From contig JAGTSD010000112.1 in NCBI GenBank assembly GCA_018262135.1, positions 1-6,282 on the forward strand: 6,282 nucleotides of DNA, read 5' to 3'. The position numbers and the translations under genes were made by a program. The notes below the pieces were generated by a model that saw only the letters and a list, made by a program, of their open reading frames with translations, was not told the DNA's origin and made no database searches. Below, one piece after another: positions 1 to 6,282 of this stretch. The stretch comes from Pseudomonadota bacterium. Lineage in GTDB: Bacteria; Pseudomonadota; Gammaproteobacteria; Competibacterales; Competibacteraceae. How positions within the stretch are numbered: position 1 is the first letter of the stretch; each line of letters starts with the position of its first letter.

Positions 1-1
1 G

Positions 2-3000
2 GCGGTCGCCTACGCGCCGGGCTGGATGCCGCTGGTTTGGGAATCGCGCACCGGGTTCGGGTGGCTGGCGCTGGCGGCGCTGTGGGCCGCGCTGGGTTTG
101 CACGACCGCCGGCAAGCGCCGATCAGTCGGACCGTGTTCGTCGCCAGCGCGCTGCTGAGCGTGGCGCTGGCGCTAGCGTTGGCGGGGATGGCGCTGTGGC
201 CGGCGCTGGTGGGGCGGTGGGAGCCGATCCTGCTACTGGCGCTGGCGGGCGTGCTGTTGCTGTGGCTGAGTCTGGGTTTGCACCAGCAGGCGCTGTTTTA
301 CGGGGTGCTGGCGTGCGCCGGCGGCATCGGCGTGCTGGTCAAGCGTGGCTGGTTCCCTGGACCGAGTACCGGCCTGACTCAGTTCGCGGCGGTGCTGGCC
401 CTATGGGCGTTGCTGTGGTGGCTGGCGCGGCGCTCCCGGTTCCGCGCGGCGCTGGAAGACGGGCTGAAGATTCATCCTGCTGCGCTGGTTTACCCGCCGC
501 TGGAACAGGCGATGGCCTTGCTGTGGGTGGTCGGACTGATTCATCTCGGCCAGCGGTTGGTCGCTGGCGAGCTGACGGGTGCATGGCCGTGGGCAGCGGG
601 GTGGGGGATGCTGACCGGCTTACTGCTCATCGGTCATTTCCACCAGTTCCGCTGGGCGGCGTTGCCGATGCTGCTGGGTTTGGCGGGGCTGCTGGTCGGC
701 CTGGACCGGGGTGGCTGGACGCCGCCGTGGCTGGGCGCGGCAGCAGTGCTGTACGCGCTGCTGATCTGGCGACTGGGCATCATCGCGCTGGACAGGCCGC
801 TGACTTGGCGGCTGGCGCGGGCGCTGCATTTCACCACGACCGAGGGCGTTGGCGGTCGCCGGCAGTTTGAGGAAAGTCTGTGCGCGGGGGCGCTGCTGAC
901 AGCGACGGTGACCGTGGCGGCCAGTCCGGCGCTGGCGTGGTCGGGATGGCCAGTCCCGGACTTGTGGCCGGCCCTGGCCTTGAGCCTGCTGTTGTTCGGG
1001 TTGGCCAGTTGGCGGGATCGCTCCACGCCCTATGCTTATGCGGCGCTGGTCGCGTTGACGCTCGGCGTCTGGCTGACCGGCGACTGGTTCGCGCCGACCG
1101 CGCTGTTCGGCTTGGGCCAGCCGTTGCTCAACGTGCTGTTGAGTCTGGTTCTGGCGACGGCGGCGGTCGGACTGGAAACGGAACGCGCCGCGCCGCTGGC
1201 GTACTCGCGCGCGCCCCTGGCCGTGATGGGGAGCTTGCTGTACGTCCTGGCGCTGGCGGGCGCGGTGTTGGGATTCCTGGCCGCCGATCCCCGCCTGCCG
1301 GGCCTGCTGGCGCTGCTGTGCGTCGCCCTGTTCCCGGTGGCGGGGTGCTGGCCGAACGCCACCGGTTTGCGCGGTTTGGGTTTGCCGTTGCTGCTGAGCG
1401 CGCTGGTCGCGAGTCTGGCGGATCGGATCGGCTTTAACGCGCGGGAAGGCGTCTGGCTGGCCGTCGCCTGGGGCTACGCGCTCTGGGGCGCCGGCAACCT
1501 GCTGCTGCCGCGCTGGAACACCCGCTGGCCGGGCTGGGCGGTGGACCCGGCGCTGTGGCCGCTGCTGGGCCTGGCGAGCGTGCTGGGCGGTGGGGTCGTC
1601 GGGGTGTGGGATGGTGCGCTGTCGCCCGCCGTTTTGCTGGCTGGGCTGGCGCTGTATCTGTTCCTGCTGTTGCGCAATACGGCATGGCCCGGTGTGGCCT
1701 GGCTGGCGGCGGCGGCGCTGGCGGCGAGCGGCCTGTTGGCCAGCGGCGCGCTGGAGTGGGTCTGGTGGGGCCGCGATTACCGGCTGTCCGCCACGATTCG
1801 CGGCTATGCCGTCGCGCTGGCAGGGTTGAACCTGCTGTTCCTGCTGGTTCCGCTGTGGCGGCGGCATGGCCGGCGGTTGGCGCAAGGCTTGCGCTGGCGG
1901 CAAGCCGAACTGGAAGCGCCGCTGTTCTGGACCCCGTTCGCGGTGCTGGTATTGCTGCTCGTGCGCTTGCTGCTGTTAGAGGCCGGCGGCCTGTTGTGGG
2001 ATGGCGCGTTCCTGCTGGAGCGGTCGGCTTGGGCGCTGACCGGGCTGGCGCTGCTGCTGGCGGCGACGGCGGGTCATGCGTTACGGCTGCGGATCGAGCT
2101 GCTGACCGCGCATGTGTTCCTGGCGGCGCTGGGCGCGATGGTGCTGGCCATTCTGCTGGACTTAGCCATGCCGCTGGTTTGGCTGCCGTTGGTGGTGGCG
2201 CTGTGCGACGGCGCATTGCTGCTGGCATGGCGGTACGGGCCGCGCCGCTGGGAGGTCTGGCGTTCAGCGCTGGACCTGTGGTTGACCGCCCTGCCAGCGG
2301 CGAGCCTGGGGCTGTTGCTGTGGGTGGCCGACTCGAACTGGATGGTTTGCACACTGACCCTGCTGGCGCTGGCGGCGGCGACGCTGGCGCGGGGCTGGTG
2401 GCAGGGACGGCCATTCTGGCTCAAAGCGGGACTGGCGCTGGCGCTGGCGGGCAGTTATACGATCTGGGCGGGTACAGGGTCGTTCGCCTGGACGTCCTGG
2501 ATCGGACTGGCGCCCTGGTATGCCGCGCAGACGGTATTGCTGATGCTGGGTTGCGTGGTGGTTCGACGGCGACTGGTGGCCCGGCTGGATGTGGCCGGCC
2601 CCGAAGTGAAGACGGAGCGATTCAACCGGCTGTACGACCTGGAACAGGCCATTGGCAGGGCGATTCGGTGGCTGCTGATGCTGAGTCTGGTCTGGCTGGG
2701 GCTGCACGGTTGCGCGGTAGTGGCGCACCTGACCGGGTGGGGACCGTCGCCCTGGCGGTTCGGCATCCCCGCCGATCCACTGGCCGCCAGCGCGGCGTTA
2801 CTGATGCTGGCGGGGTTGGCGTTGCAGCGCGCCTGGCGGCAGCCGGACGAGCCGAACTGGGTCTATGCGACTGCGCTGTTGCTGGGGCTGCTGGCGGTTT
2901 ACGGGCGGTTGCTGACGCTGGGTTTAAGTCCATTCACGGTCGGCGATACCGCCGCGCTGATCGCGGCGAGCTATGCCGTGTTCCTGCTGCATCAATTCAC

Positions 3001-3670
3001 CGGGTCTCCGCCACTATACCGGCTCGCCTTGGGGCTGCCGCTGTTGGCGCTGGCGACCGCGCCGTGGCAACTGGCCTCGGTCTGGACCGGGGGAACCTTG
3101 CTGGCCGCCGCCGTGCTGTACCTGTCGCTGGCCAGCACGCTGCGCAATCCCTGGCCGCTATATCTCGGCGTGCTGGCGCTGAATGGGGCGATCTATCTCT
3201 GGGCGCCATTGTGGGCCGAGCATTATGGCCTGTGGCAATTCTATATCGTGCCAGCCGCGGTGTCGGTGCTGGCGCTGCTGCATCTGCACCGGCGTGAATT
3301 GCGCCCGAACGTGCTGAACGGAGCGCGGCTGGCGGCGCTGAGCGTGCTGTACGCCGGGGCGGGGCTGGACGTGTTCCTGCGGCCGGAGTTGAGCGTGTTC
3401 GTGCTGGCGCTGGCGCTGGCGCTGGTTGGGATCGTGACCGGCGTCGCCCTGCGCATCCGCGCCTTTGTTTACGCCGGGGTGGCGTTTCTGGTGCTGAACG
3501 TGGGCGGCCAACTGGTCCGCTTTTATCCCGAACAGGCCATGAGCCGGGCGCTGATTCTCCTCGGCTTGGGAACGGCGATCACGGTGGGGATGGTGCTGTT
3601 CAATCTCAAGCGGGAGGCGATCCTGCAACGGGTGCGCATCATGCGCGCCGATCTGGCGGCGTGGGAGTAG
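2..3670 (+). CDS. Giant polytopic membrane protein of unknown function, 5' partial
   Basis: I do not recognise a family. The first in-frame Met is at 26, but the frame is open to the left edge (upstream codons read AVAYAPGW) and no clear Shine-Dalgarno precedes that Met, so the gene probably begins outside the window. From that Met to the TAG stop there are 1214 residues. Almost all are hydrophobic blocks of 17-25 residues split by short Arg/Trp/Pro-rich loops; by eye I count about 40 membrane segments. The longest polar loops lie near residues 134-158, 262-284, 616-632 and 850-880. No Walker, protease, glycosyltransferase or transporter signature is visible. The last segments (about 1135-1200) end in a short basic tail with several Arg/Lys, probably cytoplasmic. 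Trp and Leu are very abundant. It is convergent with the T6SS operon, so co-transcription is excluded. Coding is supported by the unbroken length and coherent membrane-protein composition. A polytopic DUF-type membrane protein is the safest description. Confidence 0.85.
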   Translation, partial: AVAYAPGWMPLVWESRTGFGWLALAALWAALGLHDRRQAPISRTVFVASALLSVALALALAGMALWPALVGRWEPILLLALAGVLLLWLSLGLHQQALFYGVLACAGGIGVLVKRGWFPGPSTGLTQFAAVLALWALLWWLARRSRFRAALEDGLKIHPAALVYPPLEQAMALLWVVGLIHLGQRLVAGELTGAWPWAAGWGMLTGLLLIGHFHQFRWAALPMLLGLAGLLVGLDRGGWTPPWLGAAAVLYALLIWRLGIIALDRPLTWRLARALHFTTTEGVGGRRQFEESLCAGALLTATVTVAASPALAWSGWPVPDLWPALALSLLLFGLASWRDRSTPYAYAALVALTLGVWLTGDWFAPTALFGLGQPLLNVLLSLVLATAAVGLETERAAPLAYSRAPLAVMGSLLYVLALAGAVLGFLAADPRLPGLLALLCVALFPVAGCWPNATGLRGLGLPLLLSALVASLADRIGFNAREGVWLAVAWGYALWGAGNLLLPRWNTRWPGWAVDPALWPLLGLASVLGGGVVGVWDGALSPAVLLAGLALYLFLLLRNTAWPGVAWLAAAALAASGLLASGALEWVWWGRDYRLSATIRGYAVALAGLNLLFLLVPLWRRHGRRLAQGLRWRQAELEAPLFWTPFAVLVLLLVRLLLLEAGGLLWDGAFLLERSAWALTGLALLLAATAGHALRLRIELLTAHVFLAALGAMVLAILLDLAMPLVWLPLVVALCDGALLLAWRYGPRRWEVWRSALDLWLTALPAASLGLLLWVADSNWMVCTLTLLALAAATLARGWWQGRPFWLKAGLALALAGSYTIWAGTGSFAWTSWIGLAPWYAAQTVLLMLGCVVVRRRLVARLDVAGPEVKTERFNRLYDLEQAIGRAIRWLLMLSLVWLGLHGCAVVAHLTGWGPSPWRFGIPADPLAASAALLMLAGLALQRAWRQPDEPNWVYATALLLGLLAVYGRLLTLGLSPFTVGDTAALIAASYAVFLLHQFTGSPPLYRLALGLPLLALATAPWQLASVWTGGTLLAAAVLYLSLASTLRNPWPLYLGVLALNGAIYLWAPLWAEHYGLWQFYIVPAAVSVLALLHLHRRELRPNVLNGARLAALSVLYAGAGLDVFLRPELSVFVLALALALVGIVTGVALRIRAFVYAGVAFLVLNVGGQLVRFYPEQAMSRALILLGLGTAITVGMVLFNLKREAILQRVRIMRADLAAWE
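3403..3425. repeat. Short in-frame hexamer repeat (GCTGGC, nearly four copies)
   Basis: The hexamer GCTGGC is repeated almost four times without error inside the giant membrane protein gene and encodes an alternating Leu-Ala run in one predicted membrane helix. A three-copy version (CTGGCG) lies at 2432-2449. The repeats are a multiple of three, so slippage would add or remove Leu-Ala pairs without shifting the frame. This is most simply codon bias on a Leu/Ala-rich helix. Confidence 0.6.
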
Positions 3671-3704
3671 GGGTTGGGTGATTTCTGATAAAGACTATAC
3701 CAGA

Positions 3705-3776
3705 ATGTGGGTTGGATTTTAGCCTAACTCTTTGATATAATTGACTTAAAAAGTCAGGCTAAAGCCCGACCTACAG
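3705..3776. repeat. 72-base imperfect palindrome, MITE-like or dispersed palindromic repeat
   Basis: The left arm 3705-3733 and right arm 3748-3776 are inverted copies that agree at 22 of 29 positions, separated by a 14-base loop. Six of the seven differences are transitions, several of which would still allow G-U pairing in RNA. A second hairpin (GACTT at 3743-3747 with AAGTC at 3751-3755) is nested at the centre. The right arm contains GGCTAAAGCCC and ends in CGACCTACAG. It is much richer in A/T than the flanking genes and sits between two convergent genes, the usual site for such elements. I infer a degenerate dispersed repeat from this architecture; only copies elsewhere in the genome would prove mobility. 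It could also act as a bidirectional transcription terminator. Confidence 0.6.
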
Positions 3777-3853
3777 GTATGATCCTTTTGGGAAATCGCC
3801 TTAAATGCTGGAGGGCGTGCAATCGGGTTGGTCCTTATTGTCTGGGGAACCCG

Positions 3854-3875
3854 CCGGTGGTTGGGTAGCCACCGG
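3854..3875. other. Short GC-rich inverted repeat in the intergenic region
   Basis: CCGGTGG (3854-3860) and CCACCGG (3869-3875) form a perfect 7-base stem with an 8-base loop. No T-run follows on either strand, so a standard intrinsic terminator is not supported. It lies in the 292-base gap between the convergent genes. Confidence 0.4.
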
Positions 3876-3911
3876 GGACGTCTGAACGGCTCGGTGAGAG
3901 CTGGCAAACCA

Positions 3912-3943
3912 CCGCCGATCAGCCACTGCCCCTGTATCGGCGG
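3912..3943 (-). terminator. Possible weak terminator of the tssM-tagF-phosphatase operon
   Basis: CCGCCGAT (3912-3919) and ATCGGCGG (3936-3943) form a perfect 8-base stem with a 16-base loop, starting 19 bases past the phosphatase stop on the minus strand. The bases after the stem on that strand are only TGGTTTG, not a true T-run. It may help end transcription or protect the mRNA 3' end. Position supports this more than structure does. Confidence 0.35.
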
Positions 3944-3962
3944 GGATGCTGAACCTCGCTCT

Positions 3963-4781
3963 TCACTGCAAATACCAGTCCGGTGGAATCGGATTGGCGA
4001 GCGTTTCGGATTCCGGTTCCTCGACCGGATCGTCCGAAACCGGTCCATCAATGTTGACCACCACGGTGGTCACGTTGTCGTTGGCGTCGCGCATCAGGGC
4101 CAGGTGAATGAACGCCTTGACCGCCTCCTGACAGTTGTGGTCGCTGTGCGCGAGCAAACGGGCGATTTCTTCGTCGCTTACGGTTTTATTGAGACCGTCG
4201 CTGCACAACAGGAACAGATCGCCAGCCTGCAGCGGATGTACGACTTCATCAATCTGCAACTCATTCGTGGAGCCGACCGCTCGGGTAATCACGTTGGCCA
4301 GCGGATGGCGGTGCGCGTTCTCGGGTGCGATCAACCCCTGATCAACCAGTTCCTGCACGTGGCTGTGATCGCGTGTCAGTTGCTGAAGCTGGCCGTCCCG
4401 CAGCCGATAGATTCGGCTATCCCCCACCCACAGGCAGGCACACTGCGTTTCGTAGGCGATCAGCACGACTACCGTGGTGCCGATGGTGCGGTGCTGGTAG
4501 CGCTGGGCTGATTCCTCGCGCAACTGCCGGTTCACCTCACGCAAACTTTCCCGTACCGCTTCCAGAAAGTCCGGCCAGCTTGCCGGCGAGGCGATCCGCT
4601 GCAAGGCCTCGATGGCCATCTGGCTGGCGATGTCGCCCGCCTCGTGGCCACCCATGCCATCGGCGACCGCCCACAGACCATGCTCGGGCATGGCAAGACA
4701 GGCATCCTCGTTAATCGTACGGACCATGCCCACATGACTGCGGCTAGCGGACGACCATTGGAATGATGGTTTCTGATTCAT
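3963..4781 (-). CDS. pppA: PP2C-family Ser/Thr protein phosphatase of a type VI secretion cluster (PppA/Stp1 type)
   Basis: A cytoplasmic metal-dependent phosphatase of 272 residues, complete, with no signal peptide or membrane segment. The PP2C motifs appear in order: NED at 24-26, VADGMGGHEAG at 39-49 with metal ligand Asp41, IGTT at 100-103, GDSRIYRLRDG at 120-130, TRDHS at 136-140, ITRAVG at 165-170, LLCSDGL at 191-197 with Asp195, and DNVTTVVV at 235-242 with Asp235. The metal-binding Asp residues are all present, so it should be active. In known T6SS systems such a phosphatase removes the phosphate that the PpkA kinase puts on an FHA scaffold protein, which damps T6SS assembly; the same role here is inferred from position after tssM and tagF. 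The ATG is preceded by GAGGAG at 9 bases and follows the tagF stop by 3 bases. Residues 243-272 form an acidic, Pro-rich tail beyond the catalytic fold. Catalytic class is near certain; the T6SS role is likely. Confidence 0.95.
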   Translation of the reverse strand: MNQKPSFQWSSASRSHVGMVRTINEDACLAMPEHGLWAVADGMGGHEAGDIASQMAIEALQRIASPASWPDFLEAVRESLREVNRQLREESAQRYQHRTIGTTVVVLIAYETQCACLWVGDSRIYRLRDGQLQQLTRDHSHVQELVDQGLIAPENAHRHPLANVITRAVGSTNELQIDEVVHPLQAGDLFLLCSDGLNKTVSDEEIARLLAHSDHNCQEAVKAFIHLALMRDANDNVTTVVVNIDGPVSDDPVEEPESETLANPIPPDWYLQ

Positions 4782-4784
4782 GTG

Positions 4785-5552
4785 TTATGTCTCCTCGGCG
4801 GCCGCTGGCCCGCCGCCCAAACGACCGGCGATGTCAGCGAATGATTGTTCGTTCCAGCCCGACTGTTGCCACTCCCCGCTCAGCAGCGCCGTAAAACCGG
4901 CAGCCGGCGGCAGGCCCGCGCAAATCAGCAGGCAGCGGGCGATCCGTTCGGAACCCTCGGTCCACCACAGGCTCGGCTGGGGAAAGGCGCGACGCAGCAG
5001 GTGGTGCGCCAGAGCCGGCGCTACGTGCGTCAGATCGAGGGGTTCGGGCAGGGGACAATACCAGGCATTCCCGCTGGTCACTTTCGTGGAGGGAGTGTCC
5101 AGTGCAAGCGGTGCGCCCAGCGTAGCGACCTGTTGGCTGAAAACGTCCAGATCCAGTTCATCCCGCTCGAGCGCGGCCAGCGCCAACTGTTCGGCCTGCT
5201 GGAACCAGGCCTCGCTGGCCATGGGCAGCGCGAGCAGGGGCCCATCCGGCGCCAGTGGCGTGGCGATCACCAGCGGATAGTAACGACCCACCCGATCCAT
5301 GCTCGGCATCATGATGCCAGCATAGGCATCCGCCCCGCACAAACCGGTGCCCAGGGCGAACCGCCAGATCGGGCTGATGCAGTAGTACTCGCGCCAGGTA
5401 TCCTCGCCCATCTGGGTGCGGCTGTGCGCGATGGCAGCCTGGAGCCAGGCATCCCAGGGCGCTACAAAGGTTTTGGGAAGCTGGCGACCGATGAAATCGC
5501 CCCGGCTGGGCAACTTGCCGAAAAAGCCCGCCAGGCGAGGTGTTGAAGTCAT
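4785..5552 (-). CDS. tagF: Type VI secretion-associated protein TagF
   Basis: A soluble 255-residue protein of the TagF family, complete. Family signatures are GFFGKLPSRGDF at 9-20, WDAWL at 33-37, WRFALG at 63-68, PSMDRVGRYYPL at 83-94, and SLWWTEGSE at 194-202 followed by a GLPP element. TagF is a post-translational repressor of T6SS, known in other bacteria to act through the FHA protein and together with, or fused to, a PppA phosphatase. I chose the ATG at 5552 because its first base begins an ATGA overlap with the tssM stop, which suggests translational coupling; a GGA core lies about 9-11 bases upstream. An in-frame GTG at 5567 would add five residues (MSGTA) and cannot be excluded. The TAA stop lies 3 bases before the phosphatase ATG, and the end of the gene carries that gene's ribosome site. 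The last residues (GGGPAAAEET) are low complexity. Confidence 0.93.
   Translation of the reverse strand: MTSTPRLAGFFGKLPSRGDFIGRQLPKTFVAPWDAWLQAAIAHSRTQMGEDTWREYYCISPIWRFALGTGLCGADAYAGIMMPSMDRVGRYYPLVIATPLAPDGPLLALPMASEAWFQQAEQLALAALERDELDLDVFSQQVATLGAPLALDTPSTKVTSGNAWYCPLPEPLDLTHVAPALAHHLLRRAFPQPSLWWTEGSERIARCLLICAGLPPAAGFTALLSGEWQQSGWNEQSFADIAGRLGGGPAAAEET
4791..4796 (-). promoter_or_regulatory. Strong ribosome binding site for the phosphatase gene
   Basis: GAGGAG on the minus strand lies 9 bases before the phosphatase ATG (4781-4779) and falls within the last codons of tagF. It fixes the phosphatase start and suggests re-initiation by ribosomes finishing tagF. Confidence 0.75.
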
Positions 5553-6282
5553 AGCTGTTCCGGACACCGGAAACCCTTCAGTTCCGGCAAATCAAAAGGG
5601 TTGAAACCGCTGGCTGCGCGCAGTTCGTAAACAGCCTGTCGGCCGCCCAGTTGAAACGTGACCCGAAACCGTCCCGAACCCAGTGACTGAGGATTGGCCT
5701 TGTCGAGCAGCTTGAACCAGGCCCAGGGGCCAGCTTCGTTCAGTTGCGAAGGACTGCCGGCGGTTGGCGGCAGGAATTCGATCTGCGCCTGACCGGATGT
5801 CCCCGTCCATTGCAGGTCGGCGACCCGCGCGGCCTGCCCGGCGGTGTAGGCCAGCGTCTGGCCATCCATCCTGATGATGACCTGATTGGCGTCGCCGCTC
5901 AGTTCCAGGGGAACCAGTTGAAAGCGGATAGCCGGAGCCTGGCTGTTGGGGCCGAACATGGCGTCCCGAACCACAACGGCGCGCTGAAAGGCTTGCAGGG
6001 CTTCCGGCGTGATGCTTTGCTCCGGACCAGTGGGGCCGCGCCAGCGCCAGGCGCCCGCCGCAGTGTCCACATAAGGCTGCAGGGACTGCTTGAAAAAGCG
6101 ATCCATCAAACCGTTGGGGCCGAAAAACTGGCCGAAGGCCGCCAAAGCGGCATCCGGTGGCCCGGTTACGGGGGAGGTGACGGCAGCCGTGGGAGCCTGG
6201 CCGACCCATTGGATCGTGTTGGCTGGTGGGGGAGCGCCAGTAGCAGCGCTGGGTCCGGCGTTGTTCCATTGAATGGAGCTGC
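5549..6282 (-). CDS. tssM: Type VI secretion membrane-complex protein TssM (IcmF/VasK), C-terminal part
   Basis: Only the last 243 residues are in the window; the frame is open through the right edge, so the TTG at 6145 is not a real start. Full-length TssM is usually about 1100-1300 residues, with an N-terminal membrane and cytoplasmic part and a long periplasmic region. This piece is the periplasmic C-terminal domain, which contacts the TssJ lipoprotein in the TssJLM complex. Visible family marks (window numbering) are FGQFFGPNGLMDRFF at 49-63, an ALQAFQRA...VRDAMF stretch near 94-109, GPWAWFKLLDKA at 184-195, and the terminal NPFDLPELKGFRCPEQL. The usual Trp-Pro-Gly near the domain middle reads WTG at 158-160. 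Upstream of residue 43 is a Pro/Ala-rich stretch with a degenerate repeat. The TGA stop overlaps the likely tagF ATG. The family call is secure; the ATPase and kinase-like parts cannot be judged here. Confidence 0.93.
   Translation of the reverse strand, partial: SSIQWNNAGPSAATGAPPPANTIQWVGQAPTAAVTSPVTGPPDAALAAFGQFFGPNGLMDRFFKQSLQPYVDTAAGAWRWRGPTGPEQSITPEALQAFQRAVVVRDAMFGPNSQAPAIRFQLVPLELSGDANQVIIRMDGQTLAYTAGQAARVADLQWTGTSGQAQIEFLPPTAGSPSQLNEAGPWAWFKLLDKANPQSLGSGRFRVTFQLGGRQAVYELRAASGFNPFDLPELKGFRCPEQL
6158..6277 (-). repeat. Two degenerate 20-codon tandem repeats in the TssM linker
   Basis: Copy 1 (6277-6218) and copy 2 (6217-6158) are each 60 bases and in frame. Both begin with Ser/Thr-Ile-Gln-Trp, have Pro at position 9, Ser/Thr-Ala-Ala at 10-12 and Pro at 16. 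The start SIQWNNAGP corresponds to TIQWVGQAP. The unit is Pro/Ala/Thr-rich and sits directly before the conserved C-terminal domain. The repeat may continue past the right edge. Conservation is weak beyond these positions, so chance similarity in a low-complexity linker is possible. Confidence 0.45.

Noticed and set aside
620..1903. A 427-codon open frame on the minus strand inside the giant membrane gene
   Set aside because: Its product is Gln/Arg/Pro-rich low complexity, as expected from the antisense of Leu/Ala codons (CTG, GCG). It has no motif and fully overlaps a coherent membrane protein gene.
1434..2414. A 326-codon minus-strand frame rich in Ala, Pro, Arg and Ser
   Set aside because: Composition is that of a GC-rich shadow frame, with no recognisable fold or ribosome site.
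1555..3297. A 580-codon plus-strand frame overlapping the membrane gene
   Set aside because: Gly/Ala/Arg-rich out-of-frame product. The membrane frame is longer and has consistent hydrophobic segments.
3671..3962. tRNA, small RNA or riboswitch in the intergenic gap
   Set aside because: I see no cloverleaf, no T-loop consensus and no known riboswitch core; only the palindrome and the two stem-loops stand out.
3746..4051. A 101-codon minus-strand frame running from the phosphatase end into the intergenic region
   Set aside because: It overlaps the phosphatase 3' end in another frame, and its product is Arg/Pro-rich without motifs. I see no separate gene in 3671-3962.
3828..4511. A 227-codon plus-strand frame opposite the phosphatase
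   Set aside because: It is antisense to a PP2C gene with all catalytic motifs intact, and its own product resembles nothing.
4845..5546. A 233-codon plus-strand frame opposite tagF
   Set aside because: Antisense shadow of tagF, whose family motifs are clear on the minus strand.

Overview
The window looks like a GC-rich proteobacterial chromosome segment, with dense coding, strong G/C third-position bias and a type VI secretion (T6SS) gene block. A gammaproteobacterium is my guess; the sequence does not prove it. There are four protein genes in two convergent groups, and the two outer genes are cut by the window edges.

Left part (1-3670, + strand): one very long open frame encodes a giant polytopic membrane protein. 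It has about 40 hydrophobic segments and no domain I recognise. The frame is open to the left edge, so its true N-terminus is probably outside the window.

Middle (3671-3962): a 292-base convergent intergenic stretch without a convincing gene. It holds a 72-base AT-richer imperfect palindrome (3705-3776) that looks like a dispersed palindromic repeat or MITE-like element. It also holds two short GC-rich stem-loops (3854-3875 and 3912-3943). The second lies just past the stop of the minus-strand operon and may help terminate it.

Right part (6282 down to 3963, - strand): the end of a T6SS operon in the order tssM (C-terminal part only), tagF, pppA-type phosphatase. The genes are packed tightly. 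The tssM stop and the likely tagF start overlap in ATGA, and the phosphatase starts 3 bases after the tagF stop, with a strong GAGGAG ribosome site inside the tagF end. TssM is the inner-membrane/periplasmic core of the T6SS membrane complex. TagF and the PP2C phosphatase are post-translational brakes on T6SS assembly. The matching kinase and FHA protein are not in the window.

The least explained items are the giant membrane protein, which may contain internal repeats, and a degenerate 20-residue tandem repeat in a Pro/Ala-rich linker just before the TssM C-terminal domain. I found no RNA gene, CRISPR array, transposase or clearly novel system.
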